Positions 12,930 through 24,530 of a stretch of 64,000 bases of DNA are shown one piece after another. Every line of letters starts with the position of its first letter. Position 1 is the stretch's first letter. The DNA lies in the NCBI GenBank assembly GCA_963682025.1, contig OY821519.1:14012571-14076570 (forward strand). The letters run 5' to 3'. The DNA comes from Cordilura impudica. Taxonomy: Eukaryota > Arthropoda > Insecta > Diptera > Scathophagidae. The translations under genes were made by a program, and so were the position numbers. Under the pieces are notes generated by a model. The model saw only the letters and a list, made by a program, of their open reading frames with translations. It was not told the DNA's origin and did not search any database.

Positions 12930-13110
12930 CTATTAAGGTTATAGAACGGCTATTAAGGTTTAAAGATGACATGGCTGTTTTACGGAGATAGTTCTTACTA
13001 TAAGCAGGATATCGAAGCTATTGAATATCGCTGGGAAAATTAAATCGGGCTAAATGGAGATTATGTTAAGAAATAATAAAAATGTTCCCAAACTTGGTGT
13101 GTTTTCTTTT
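12930..13110 (+). pseudogene. mariner transposase 3' remnant
   Basis: Conceptual translation gives a mariner C-terminus pattern (DSSYYK...IE.IEYRWEN, then GDYVKK and stops) and aligns by eye with 52928-53030. Only the last ~50 codons remain, with at least one internal stop. Confidence 0.6.
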
Positions 13111-13844
13111 TTAGGTCGAATTAGGAATTTGGATAGGTATTAACTTCATATTAAACTATCGAGTAAAAACTTTTAAACATGAGTAGTAGGACAATTTCTA
13201 AAGGATATTGTACTAAACTGATCGATAAATACTTTAAGATCTAATAAATAAATTATTTTTCCTCGCTACCTTTTAACAATCTACTGAATTCGTTAGTACT
13301 GAAACCATTCAAAAATTTAAGTCGGTTCAAAACTGAGTTAGCAGAAAATATTTTGGTACGTGAAGTGTGGTTAACTTCAGAATTTGGAAGTGTATTCAAA
13401 AGTCTAAAAATTTAAAAGTGATTTTCTCCACCAGGCCTTCAACTTAAACTGGAACATTTTAGAAGTATTTTAAATTTTTTCTGAGTTTTTATTTTATGTC
13501 CAATTTATATAATTTTTCTTTAGAATTTCCTTTTACGGGCTATTTATGGTCAGTTATTTTATATTGATGTAAATAAAAAACAACTTATTCCATCGTTCCA
13601 CTCGACGTTTCGTTGGTTTTATTCCAACTTTTTCAAGAGTGTTGAATTTTATTTATTTGATTTATTTATTCACACTTGTCAAGTATTATAAAGTTTTATA
13701 TTGTAAACATTGGACAGCGCGACACAACATTTAATAAAATAATTCTCCATAAATTCTCCATAATATAATTAAATAAATCACAGTTTTAACTACTAACTAA
13801 TATCACAGAACTTATGATTTCAAATGATCGCGATTGAATATTTT
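13111..13844. other. AT-rich stretch with second direct duplicate and Penelope-type tail
   Basis: 13540-13825 is the second copy of the 12540-12850 duplicate. On the minus strand ~13605-13640 reads GTTGG-loop-CCAAC followed by GAAACGTCGAGTGG, like the stem II-GAAA part of Penelope-associated hammerheads, but the upstream CTGANGA is degraded. No gene seen. Confidence 0.45.
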
Positions 13845-14640
13845 TATACCCTATATCACTATGTGGTTTGGGTATAATGACTTTGTGCTGCTGATTGTAA
13901 CAACCAAAAATATTTGACCTACACCCATCTTTAATTATACCGATCGAATCAGAATCACTATCTGATTCGATTTAACGATGTCCGTCCGTCCGTCCGTCTG
14001 TGTGTCCATGTAAAGTTTGTAATCAAACTGCAGGTCGCAAATATGAATATATTTTGATGAAATTTGGTATTTGATCTTTTGTCGGCCATGGGATGAACGC
14101 TATTGAAATTGGTGATAATCGGTCCATCTTCAGACCTAGCCCCCATACAAATGACCCTTATGAAATCGACATATATTGCCATAAGATCCAAATTATCATA
14201 CAAATCTTAGTCAAATTGGGTTTGTATGTATATATTACATCCATAAATCAGTAGTCCAAAAATGATCCCTATTGGCCAACTCTTAGTCATAGGCCCCATA
14301 TAGGGCTGCTTCCCGATCTTCACTTAAATCTATCAAAAAACAAAAATATTGCACTGATTCTTCTCAAATTTTGTTTGTATATATTTTTGCAAAATACAAG
14401 AGACTTCACCAAACATGGTCAGGATCGGTCCATTTTTGGGCCTAGTCCCCATATAGATATAGCATCCGATATGAACTTTTTCATATCTGCAGCCGAAAAA
14501 ATTAATAAAAATCCGACTCAAATTGTGTTTATGCTTATTTTCTATGTCCAGTTAGTTGGGCCTGAGATATAGGGTCTCTAAACGCATGGTATAGGGTATC
14601 GTATAGTCGGGCTAGACCGACTATAATTTTCTTACTTGTT
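13845..14640 (+). mobile_element. DINE-1-like family 1, copy D3 (full length)
   Basis: The ~795-bp copy begins TATACCCTATATCACTATG and ends GGTATAGGGTATCGTATAG, then the (mutated) hairpin AGTCGGGCTAGACCGACT and TTTTCTTACTTGTT. It holds four GTCC units at ~13980. ACCCTATA(C/T)CA at the start and TGGTATAGGGT near the end form inverted subterminal repeats. Reading frames with DGRTDGR are shadows of the GTCC tract. Confidence 0.85.
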
Positions 14641-14673
14641 TCTATTTAAAGAATTCATATTAAGTAATGTATT

Positions 14674-15475
14674 TATACCCTATACCACTATGTGGTTTGG
14701 GTATAATGACTTTGTGCTGCTGTTTGTAACAACCAAAAATATTTGACCTAGACCCATCTTTAATTATACCGATCGAATCAGAATCACTTTCTGACTTGAT
14801 TTAACAATGTCCGTCCGTCCGTCCGTCCGTCCGTCTGTGTGTCCATGTAAAGCTTGTAATCAAACTGCAGGTCGCAAATATGAATATATTTTGATGAAAT
14901 TTGGTATATAAGCTTTTATCAGCCATGGGATGAACGCTGTTGAAATTGGTGAGAATCGGTCCATGTTCAGACCTAGCCCCCATACAAATGACCCCTATGA
15001 AATCAACATATATTGCCATAAGATCCAAATTATCATACAAATCTTAGTCAAATTGGGTTTGTATGTATATATTACATCCAATAAGAAGTAGTCTAAATAT
15101 GATCCCTGACACAACTCTTAGTCATAGGCCCCATATAGAGCTGCTTCCCGATTTTCACTTAAATCTATCATAAAACAAAAATATTGTACTGATTCTTCTC
15201 AAATTTTGTTTGCATATATTTTTGCAAAATACAAGAGACTTTACCAAACATAGTCAGGATCGTTTCATTTTTTGGCCTAGTCCCCATATAGATATAGCAT
15301 CCGATATGAAAATTTTCATATCTGCAGCCAAAAAAATTAATAAAAATCCCACTCAAATTTGGTTTATGCTTATTTTCTATATCCAGTTAGTTGGGCCTAA
15401 GAGATAGGGTCTCTAAAAGCATGGTATAGGGTATCATATAGTCGGTCTCGACCGACTATAATTTTCTTACTTGTT
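14674..15475 (+). mobile_element. DINE-1-like family 1, copy D4 (full length)
   Basis: Same organisation as the neighbouring copy 33 bp upstream, in the same orientation, with six GTCC units and tail hairpin AGTCGGTCTCGACCGACT. The two are similar but not identical, so either tandem duplication or repeated insertion is possible. Confidence 0.85.
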
Positions 15476-15514
15476 TTTTTTTTTAAATTATATCATTACT
15501 GAAATAATTTCTTA

Positions 15515-15789
15515 TGCCTGGTTTTCACTATGTCATATAAGCTGACAACAAACAATTGCCTCAACTGACATCTCGTAATTTTCTATTCATTACCTATTCA
15601 TTACATCTTAGAAACGAACAAAAAATCCGGCTGTCAAACACAAACAAATTGCCAACATGCTGGCAATTTCATTTCAGATGTCAAATGTTGCCAGGGGTTG
15701 TAAATGAGAAGACATTAAAACCCGTTTTCATACAACTGACAATAATTGACAACAATTGCCACTGAAAATGACATAATGAAAACCAGGCA
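15515..15789. mobile_element. PIF/Harbinger-like MITE
   Basis: Terminal inverted repeats TGCCTGGTTTTCA(C/T)TATGTCAT are flanked by direct TTA at 15512-15514 and 15790-15792. The 275-bp length, lack of coding sequence and TTA (TWA-type) duplication are those of Harbinger-type MITEs; the superfamily is inferred from the duplication. Confidence 0.8.
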
Positions 15790-15814
15790 TTATAAGTGTA
15801 ATTTTATATAAATA

Positions 15815-17350
15815 ACTACCTGTAACCCGGTGCGCTTCGCTACACCCACAGTAACGAAATAGAAAACTGGGAATGCATTTTGTATAAACTTATTTTATTT
15901 ATTTTTGGCGATTTTTGAATTTATCGATTTTTGTTTCTGCGATTTTACATTTTGGTAATTTTGGATTTTGACGATTTTTAAATGCATTTTGTATAAACTT
16001 ATTTTATTTATTTTTGGCGATTTTTGATTTTATCGATTTTTGTTTCTGCGATTTTACATTTTGGTAATTTTGGATGTTGGCGATTTTTAACTTTGGCGAA
16101 TATTATTTTTTTTGGAATTTTTGATTTTGCCTTTGATCTTTGATTTTGGCGTTTTTTTGATTTTGACGATTTTTGTTATACACGATTTTGGGTTTTTGGC
16201 TTTTTTTTTTCTATTTTGGCATGTATTGTTTTTGCGATTTTTGTTCTTCGCGATTTTAGGTTTTGGCGTTTTTGATTTAGGCGATTTTTATTTCAGAGAT
16301 TTTTATTACTCGCGATTTTGGGTTTTGGCGATTTTTTATTTTGGCATGTATTTTTTTGCGATTTTTGTTGTTCGCGATTTTCGGTTTTGGCGTTTTTTGA
16401 ATTAGGCGACTTTTATTTCAGCGATTTTTGTTACTCGCGATTTTAGGCTTTGGCGATTTTTTTTATTTTGGCATGTATTGTTTTTTGCGATTTTTTTGTT
16501 CGCAATTTTCGGTTTTGGTATTTTTTGATTAAGATGATTTTTGATTTTGGCGTTTTTAGTCTTTAGCGATTTTTGATTTTGGCAATTTTTAACTTTGGCG
16601 ATTATTGTTTTTTTTCGGTTTTTTTTTGGCGATGTTTGTTATTCGCGATTTTCAGTTTTGGCGATTTATGATTTAGCCGATTTTTATTTCAGCGATTTTT
16701 GTTACACACGATTTTGGGTTTTGGTGATTTTTTTATTTTGGCATGTATTGTTTTATGCGATTTTTGTTGTTCGCAATTTTCGGTTTTGGTATTTTTTGAT
16801 TTAGGCGATTTTTAATTTTGGCGTTTTAGTCTCTTGCGATTTTTGATTTTGGCAATTTTTAACTTTGTCGATTACTGTTTTTCGGTTTTTTATTTTGGCA
16901 ATTTTTGTTATTCGCGATTTTCATTTTTGGCGATTTTTGACTTGGCGATTTTTGTTTTTTCCTATTTGTGATTTTGGCGATTTTAGTTTTTTCGATTTTT
17001 GATTTTTGCGATTTGTGATTTTAGCGATTTTTGTTTTTCGCGATTTTCGGTCTCGGCGATTTTCGATTTTAGCGATTTTTGTTATTCGTGATTTTCGGCT
17101 TTGGCGATTTTTGACTTTGTTATTTTCGTTTTTTCCTATTTTTGATTTTGGCGATTTTAGTTTTTTTCGATTTTTGATTTTGGCGATTTTCTTATTCGGA
17201 ATTTTCGGTTTTGACAATTTTTGAATTTGACGATTTTTGTTTTATTGTGATTTTTGATTTTGGCGATTTTTGTTTTTTGCGATTTTTGATTTTAGCGATT
17301 TTTGTTATTCGCCATTTTCGGTTTTGGCGTTTTATGATTTTGGCGATTCC
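15815..17350 (-). mobile_element. Helitron-type 3' end plus long GGCGATTTTTG array
   Basis: The minus-strand end reads GCGAAGCGC (hairpin), ACCGGGTTACAG, GTAG, T, a one-base variant of the end at 3915. From ~15895 to 17350 the DNA is an array of GGCGATTTTTGATTTT variants with higher-order blocks (for example GTTATTCGCGATTTTCGG). Phe-rich and Lys-rich reading frames are array shadows. Confidence 0.5.
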
Positions 17351-18382
17351 GCCCTTATTTTCGACGACTACTCACTTTGGTAATTAATGTACTTGTCAAA
17401 ACTTTCAGGACTGTCATTTTCAAAATTCTCCATATTCTTTTGTATAGGAGGTGCCACGCCTATTGGTCTGATCCCGTCCATTAATAACTTATGAACTCAG
17501 ACAAACTTTGAAAGCTTTCTCTATTACAGTACTCTAGATATATGACATTAAATATTTACTTTGTATGGTGGGTGTCACACCCATTGGTCCGACCCCGCCC
17601 ATTTTTCCGCAACTCTTCAAATTACTTTAATATGTACATGTACATAGTTTCAGAACTCTTGCTGTCGTAGTACTCCAGATATTAAATGTTGAAACTTCTT
17701 TTTATATGGGAGGTGCTACGCTCACTTCAAAACTCCAAAAAATATATAGTCAATTTTTCCTCCCAGATAGGCAGCTACGTACTGTAAAAATTTCAAGTAG
17801 AATTCCAGTTTTTTAAATTATCAAGTTTCGTTTTAGATATATTGACTTTTCCGTACTCTAACGAACGGTGAAGTCAAAGGAGGGTTCAGTGCAATGAATT
17901 TTTGAAAAAACAATATAAGGAATAGAACGTCTTTAAACACTGTAAATTCTTTAGTACATATTTAATATGCACGAAAGATTGAAAATGCCTGTTGGTAAAG
18001 GAAAAGTGAAATTATGTAATTTTGAAGATAGAGGCAGTGTCATGTCTGTCACATTACAAAATACTTCTTCTTACTATAATTTATTTTAGAATTCATGTTT
18101 TTTATATGCTTTATTAATAAAATAGATCTTATGTTAACTATAAGCAACTGTTACTTATTTGTCATACAAAAAACTTCAGAGCTTTTCTGTGTTTTACAAA
18201 CATCCTCTAAAATGATGTCTAAATCATGACTGTCATGACGGCTTTTTGCCCCCAATTATAAATAACAATAATACTTTCTCACTTTTTCTAATGGTAAATA
18301 TGTACAATATTGTATGTATTAGAAATATCACTGAATGTCATGTCTGTCACTATGGAATTAGCCTGTTGCATTAATTATAAAA
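17351..18382. other. non-coding stretch with ~120-bp tandem duplication
   Basis: Around 17442-17760 two to three units share GGAGGTGCCACGCC / GGTGGGTGTCACACCC, ATTGGTC.GA.CCCG.CC and a TAGTACTC.AGATAT block. 17840-18370 shows nothing recognisable. Confidence 0.45.
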
Positions 18383-18731
18383 CTAGCAGATTCGAGCGCT
18401 CGAAATTCGAGTGCAATTTCTAGGCAGCTTTATATGTATTTCACCTTAGCCAATTCACAATCCAACACTTTTATGGTTTGTTATTATTGTGAATGAAGAT
18501 AACAAACTCATTAACAAACACATTAACAAATTTAATGAAACACACATTGCATATGTATAATTTTATGTATGTGTTAGTAGCAACTTTAAATGAAATTTAC
18601 TCAAAATAAAGGACAAAATTTAAAAATCTGTAAGTCTGGTGGACAGCTTGAAAGAAATACCTTTCAAATAATATACGTTTGGTCAAAATCGGGATAAAAC
18701 GGTAGAACGAAACATTGGTCACAAAAAATTA
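18383..18731 (-). mobile_element. Helitron-type element, copy H2 (5' end decayed)
   Basis: The minus-strand 3' end is TGCACTCGAATTTCGAG...CTAG followed by T, matching H1. The 5' part is recognisable (TTTGTGACCAATGTTTCG) but the TCTATAATATTAATAGG terminus is gone. Confidence 0.65.
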
Positions 18732-18879
18732 AAATTAATTCTCTTCAAACTTATAAAAAATCTAAATTCTCTATAATACTATTTTAATTTTCTTTACTAA
18801 GTGTACAAATTATATAGGGATTTTTCAAAAATTAATAAAAAATGTTATTATTATTTTCTATAGAAATAAAGCATCTTAT

Positions 18880-19180
18880 TTTCGATTTTTATCATTTTTA
18901 ATGATTGAGTTTGAAATTATTCAGGCTCAAGATCAAATGTTTTTACTTAAAATAGTATAACTTTTGCTTGAATTCTTATTTGGTTGTTATCAGCAAATAT
19001 ATATGAATTTAACTTTCTACCAAACAAATTATCTACTGCTTTTGGTTACTGATGAGGGTTGGTGACTCTTCCCGAAACAGTTGTATAACCTGTCATGCAG
19101 AATATAGTTGAATTTTTTTAAACAAATGTGCCAATGTTTTTGCTTTATTTTAAGTAAAAATAATAATATCAAACTCAATA
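18880..19180 (+). mobile_element. Penelope-like 3' remnant with hammerhead-type core and GUC
   Basis: CTGATGA (19049-19055), a GGG...CCC stem, GAAA (19074-19077), then a short CAG...CTG stem ending in GTC (19092-19094). This is the order CUGANGA-stem II-GAAA-stem III-GUC of a hammerhead ribozyme. The flanks carry inverted blocks (ATTGAGTTTGA at ~18905 and its complement at ~19170; TTTTTACTTAAAATA and its complement). Stem I pairing is not obvious, so activity is uncertain. Confidence 0.45.
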
Positions 19181-19517
19181 ATTAATTAAAAATTATTCCA
19201 TGTAATTTTTTTTTTTTTTTTCAAACATATCTCTGCGATTTTTAGCGCTTTTAGTTTCATTTGAGGGTAATGTTTTGCGCTTTTACTTTGAAAAATGTTG
19301 GCATCACTGACTGTCATCCATAATAATGATTTTATTGAATCAGTCAGCTTTTTTGGAATATAAACCTTCAATATATTATAATAATAAATAAAAACAAAAG
19401 TTAGTTTACTAATAAATTATGTTTTTTAATTCTTCAAAAAAAAAAGCTAGTAGTTTTTCAGCTAATTAATTGTTAATTAAATATTATTGTATTTATACTT
19501 AATTGATTTTTAATGCC

Positions 19518-22500
19518 TTAATAATATTCATCATCCTCCTCACTGGCTTCATTGCTACGAACAGCATCATCATAATCTTCTAATTCTTCTGAATAATCAG
19601 AGTCATCATCACTATTATCGTCGCCATCATTTTCATTGCCTTTTTTCTTTTTATTATTGGCCTCGTCTTGATTACCTTTCTTCTTCTCATTGCCATTATC
19701 AACATCATCATCATCACCAGCGCCATCATCATTATCATTGCCACTGTCATCGTCATTATTTTCTTTATGATCTTTGTCATTTTGTTTTTCATGCACTTCA
19801 TATTGTGGTTGATAATCATCATTGTAATCGTCATCATTATTATTATTATTATTATTGTAATTATCATTATTATATTGATACATTACTGGCAAAGGTGCTG
19901 GTGTTGGATATTGATTTTTTGGATAATAATGATTTATGTTCTGGTCTAAATTTGGTGTATACACATTGGATGGATGATGAACACCGCCATTAAACTGTGG
20001 CTTACGATTATTGTTGTAATTATTGTTGGGCCAGCCATCAGGTTGTTTGCCACCATGTAGCGATGAGACGCCATTTGTAATAACTTCGGCCTGAAATCCG
20101 TTGGCCTCATCAGCCGTATATTTGACTACACGCAAAGTGCCATCAGGGTCAACTACGCTATAAAAAAGATAGGAAAACCATAAACTTTTGAATATTTTTC
20201 TATAAAAAGTTGTCTTGAAAATTTTCATAAAGAATTATATCATCTCAACTTTCGCTTTCGATTTCTGCATCGATTTCGCCATGTCCGTCTGTCCATTCGA
20301 TGGCAGTCGATACAGAAACTGATTTATGACCTTCGGTCCATTTAATTGGATATAGAAAATAAGCATTAAGCTACTTTGAGTGGCATTATTATAAATTATT
20401 TCGACTTCGGATATGAAAAAGTTCATATCGGATGCTATATTTATATGGGAACTAGTTCGAAAAATAGGCCGATCCTGACCATATTTGGTAAAGTCACTTA
20501 TTTCTTGTAAAAATTAAAACAAACTAAATTCGAGAAAAATCTGTGCAATATTTTTTTTTTTTAAGTTAAGATCGGGAAACAGCTTCATTTGGGGGCAATG
20601 ACTAAGAATTGTCGTACAGGTTTTATTTTTGGACTACTGATTAATACATGTAATAAACATACACAAACCCAATTTGACCGAGATCTATATGATAATTTGG
20701 ATGTTATACAATTTAATTCCATCTAATAGGGGTCATTTGTAGGTATAAAAATGCACCGACTTTTAAACAATTTCAATAGCGATCGTCCTATGACTGCTGT
20801 CCTTGTGACAAGGTTTACATGGACTCACGGACGGACGACAGATGGACAGACGGACATTGCCGAATCGATACAGATAGTGATTCTGCTGAGTGTTAAAAGG
20901 TGGGTCCAGGTCAAGTATTATTGGTAGTTACAAAAATCAGCACAAACTCATTATACCCTGACCACAGAGTGGTATAGAGTAAAAATACAGTAGTATATAA
21001 AGCACTGGAAATCCGTTTGATTAAGATGCTTTTACGACGTTATAATAAACTGATTCGCAAGCACTGCAACTGTTTTTGAAATAAATATATTTAAGCACTG
21101 GTACAGCACTTGCTTGGAATGCCTTTCCAAGGTTTGCAAAAAAGGGCTTTCTCCGTATTTGGTTTTAAAAAATTGTAAATAGTTTTAATGCCCTTCGAAC
21201 GAGCGCTTTGTCAATGATTGGAAAATGATATTAGACTTAAAAGTTAGCTTTGTTAGTGATATACAAATTCCTTAAACGGCAAAATGTACCATTGCTTTTA
21301 ATATAAAATATGTGTAAAGCACTGGCAAAGCACTTATATCGAATACTTTTTAACTGTTTGTAAAAACTTGTAGTTTTAATCTTAAATTAAACATATTGTT
21401 ATATTGAATTCAATATAATTCAATATTCAATATAACAATATGAAAATATTGTTGGTAAAATCTGAATGGCTTCATCATTTTGGATCCATCAAACTCTTAT
21501 TTCCCATTGGACATATTTTAATTTTTAATTTTTAATTTTTAATTTTTAATTTTTAATTTTTAATTTTTAATTTTTAATTTTTAATTTTTAATTTTTATTT
21601 TTTAATTTTTAATTTTTAATTTTTAATTTTTAATTTTTAATTTTTAATTTTTAATTTTTAATTTTTAATTTTTAATTTTTAATTTTTAATTTTTAATTTT
21701 TAATTTTTAATTTTTAATTTTTAATTTTTAATTTTTAATTTTTAATTTTTAATTTTTAATTTTTAATTTTTAATTTTTAATTTTTAATTTTTAATTTTTA
21801 ATTTTTAATTTTTAATTTTTAATTTTTAATTTTTAATTTTTAATTTTTAATTTTTAATTTTTAATTTTTAATTTTTAATTTTTAATTTTTAATTTTTAAT
21901 TTTTCATTTTTAATTTTTAATTTTTAATTTTTAATTTTTAATTTTTAATTTTTAATTTTTAATTTTTAATTTTTAATTTTTAATTTTTAATTTTTAATTT
22001 TTAATTTTTAACTTTTAATTTTTAATTTTTAATTTTTAATTTTTAATTTTTAATTTTTAATTTTTAATTTTTAATTTTTAATTTTTAATTTTTAATTTTT
22101 AATTTTTAATTTTTAATTTTTAATTTTTAATTTTTAATTTTTAATTTTTAATTTTTAATTTTTAATTTTTAATTTTTAATTTTTAATTTTTAATTTTTAA
22201 TTTTTAATTTTTAATTTTTAATTTTTAATTTTTAATTTTTAATTTTTAATTTTTAATTTTTAATTTTTAATTTTTAATTTTTAATTTTTAATTTTTAATT
22301 TTTAATTTTTAATTTTTAATTTTTAATTTTTAATTTTACATTTTTAATTTTTAATTTTTAATTTTTAATTTTTAATTTTTAATTTTTAATTTTTAATTTT
22401 TAATTTTTAATTTTTAATTTTAAATTTTAAATTTTTAATTTTTATTTTTTATTTTTCATTTTCATTTCATTTTTCTGATTGTATGGTGAAGTTGATTTTT

Positions 22501-23308
22501 ACCCCCCTGCCCGTATAGATGTTTACATATCAAAAATTTAATTTCTCCAAGTACTAAAATATTAAAATTTTTCAGAAAGTACTTTTTCAGCTACTTCTCA
22601 AAAAGTATATTATTCAGAAAGTACCTTCAAAGTATTTTTTCTAAAAAGATAAAAATGTTGTCAATTACAATCGTCAATTTTTTATTCGATGCTTTTAAAG
22701 TACATTTTCAGGTAAAACTGTTATCACTTTAATAGCACCGGAAAATTTTCAGTGTTACTCACTTGGAATTTATCACCCCCTAGAAAAATATATTGTACCT
22801 GAATTTTTTTATTTTTCAGTTTACTATGAAACATTTTATATAAAAAAAATAAACTTTTAATAAATTAATGGAACCATGATATTGAAACTTGTATTTCCAC
22901 CAGTTTTAAAATATAATACTATAACTTTCATTTATTTTTCGCACACTTTTTCTCTATGTCAATCCCATCAAACTTCCGCTTTTGCTACTTACTACTGGCT
23001 TATAGTGCATAATAGTGTGTACTCACTCACCTATAAACCCCTTTAACATCATCACCATCACGCATTTCATTACGATTGTGTAAAATATGAGCATCTGCAT
23101 CTTCCACACCGTAGGCAAATTCATATTCCGGTTTGGCAACATAATCCAAGCGTGACGCATCAACACTATGGCCATTACTGGCATCATTTACATAGATTCT
23201 GTGTTCGGGACCAGCAACGGGGCCAATGAAACGTGTGTACGAATAACCGACAGCATCGACGCATCCTAACGGTAGCAGCGTCAAAGAGATGACACCTAAA
23301 ACCGCCAT
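19518..23308 (-). CDS. RR-type cuticle protein with acidic tail (2 coding exons)
   Basis: Coding exons are 23308..23031 (92 codons plus 2 nt) and 20157..19518 (1 nt plus 212 codons and stop), giving 305 residues. The donor is AG|GTGAGT at 23031/23030 and the acceptor TTTTTTATAG|C at 20158/20157; joining restores GVY-S-VVDPDG without a frame break. Residues 1-19 look like a signal peptide (MAVLGVISLTLLPLGCVDA). Residues ~60-120 form a Rebers-Riddiford chitin-binding domain: EYEFAY, then RDGDDVKGVY before the junction, then DPDGTLR, KYTAD and GFQAEV after it; the DGDxVKG and YTAD patterns favour RR-2. Known role of the family: a secreted protein binding chitin in cuticle. The C-terminal ~180 residues are odd: a Gly/Pro/Tyr/Asn linker, an Asn run, then long Asp/Glu/Asn/Lys-rich sequence. 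The start is the Met directly before the hydrophobic segment; in-frame upstream Mets exist (to 23479), so a longer leader is possible. Domain call secure; orthologue not recognised. Confidence 0.9.
20322..20985 (-). mobile_element. DINE-1-like family 1, copy D5 (intronic)
   Basis: The minus-strand copy starts at the TATACC(A)CTCTGTGGTCAGGGTAT end near 20982 and runs to the TTCGGTCC...TAAATC region, losing the terminal hairpin and tail. It is strongly diverged and lies in the cuticle-gene intron in the sense orientation. Confidence 0.7.
21392..21442. repeat. 51-bp inverted repeat with perfect 18-bp arms
   Basis: CATATTGTTATATTGAAT at 21392-21409 is repeated as its exact reverse complement at 21425-21442, with a 15-nt spacer. 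Confidence 0.85.
21519..22535 (+). mobile_element. foldback arm fragment (FB-3): heptamer array plus terminus
   Basis: About 130 near-perfect TTTTTAA heptamers (to ~22430) are followed by CATTTT variants and a short terminal module ACCCCCCTGCCCGTATAG + ATGTTTACATATC (22500-22533), the degenerate outer end of the foldback family at 33318-38628. The middle of the terminal module (TTATCATAATATCAT...ACATGTTACGC) is deleted. Confidence 0.65.
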
Positions 23309-23627
23309 GAACGCAGAGTAATATGAAGAGTAGACTGTATGACTCGTATGTCTAAAATTCATAAGCAGTTTTAAGAAAACCGACATATGATCATGATGTT
23401 TTTCAGCGATTATTGCAGATTTTAAGACTTTATTGTTATTTGAGGCTTTGGCTAAATATTTATATTTTTCAATTAACATTTTATTTTATGAAAAATTTCT
23501 GTTGTTGCTGTTGTGTTTTTGTTAGATAATAAATATGAAAACACACAGCAAAGATATAAAGAAAATAAAACGGAAATGAATTTAGTAATTTAACACCGTA
23601 ACATCAATATGATTGGCAAAGTTGTTG

Positions 23628-23634
23628 CTTTATA
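23628..23634 (-). promoter_or_regulatory. possible TATA box for the cuticle gene
   Basis: On the minus strand this reads TATAAAG, about 320 nt upstream of the chosen start codon, which would imply a ~290-nt 5' UTR. In AT-rich DNA such a match is weak evidence; a separate upstream non-coding exon is equally possible. A candidate AATAAA poly(A) signal for the same gene lies at 19331-19336 (minus strand), ~180 nt past the stop codon. Confidence 0.2.
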
Positions 23635-23699
23635 ATACTAAATATGATTTGTGACACTTCTTGTTTATTTATAAGATTTTTCTATTTGTCTTCAAGTGC

Positions 23700-24530
23700 T
23701 GCTGGCTTTCTTTGCGGAAACCACAGAAAAATATGTATCAATGATAATTGCGAAAATTTTACACTTCAATGCTGACAATAAAATAATTTTCACATTAACA
23801 TTTAAATAACTGTTCAATATTTAGACATTGACATGGAAAAAACAATTGGTTTGAAACGAAAAAAAAAATATAATGAACTAATGATGGACACATTAAGTTC
23901 TATAGAAGACCACAAAAATGTTTAAAAGATAATTTCCTGTTGTTTGGGCTTATTGGCAAACTTTAAAAATTCTTAAGACTTTTTTCATTATTTTATCTAC
24001 AATCTTTTTAAGAAATCCACCTTCTTTGTACAAGCATACATATAAAAGATTTGTTGCCTAATATCTTAAATTTGCTATTCTTATTATTCTTTTGTTTATT
24101 TGATGGATTATTATTGTTATTATTATTTTTTTTTTAAGATATGAAAATGCGTATAACCTCAATTTCGATGCTGTTATTTCTACCCACATCCATTTATAAC
24201 CATAGTTCATATTGATTTTATTTTTGTGACTTTATCGAATAATAATCTCTTCCCACCAAAATAATGTCAATTACACTTCAAATTTATATAGGCGGTAGCT
24301 AAAATCGCCCAAATAATATAAACAAAAATCCACCCAAAAATTTTAAAATATAAATTTGGGTCAAATTTCATATATAAAATTACACAAATATTTTGGGTAA
24401 TATACTCGTATCTCTAATTTTGGTAAAACTGAATGATTTCCTAATTCATAAATTGATCACTATATATATTTAAATAGTAAAATCTGGGAGCTAAGAACTT
24501 AATGTTACGAATTGTATGTTCCCTATCGTA
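23700..24530. other. AT-rich non-coding stretch 5' of the cuticle gene
   Basis: No exon, RNA gene or repeat family recognised; could contain cuticle-gene regulatory DNA, but nothing specific is visible. Confidence 0.4.

Larger units (their letters stand above)
20158..23030 (-). other. intron of the cuticle protein gene
   Basis: This 2,873-bp phase-2 intron has a GTGAGT donor and TAG acceptor. It contains a minus-strand DINE-like copy (~20322-20985), a 51-bp perfect-arm inverted repeat (21392-21442), a ~920-bp heptamer array and a degenerate foldback terminus (to ~22535). Placement of the intron inside the RR domain is a direct reading of the two exon sequences. The motif AAGCACTGG occurs several times in 20999-21330 without an explanation I can offer. 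Confidence 0.85.

Noticed and set aside
16112..17224. Phe/Arg-rich and Lys/Ser-rich frames in the GGCGATTTTTG array
   Set aside because: Low-complexity shadows of the array; they shift frame with the repeat and have no conserved feature.
19580..19993. Ile/Met-rich and His/Tyr-rich frames overlapping the acidic tail exon
   Set aside because: Shadows of the triplet-repeat-rich coding sequence in other frames; the minus-strand frame continuous with the RR domain is the real one.
23309..23479. 57-residue N-terminal extension of the cuticle protein exon
   Set aside because: It would put a polar, Lys-rich stretch before the signal peptide; a start at 23308 gives a normal secreted protein. Kept only as an alternative in the gene entry.
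23000..24530. Further cuticle genes in a cluster
   Set aside because: Cuticle genes are often clustered, but no second RR motif was found in any frame I read across the window.
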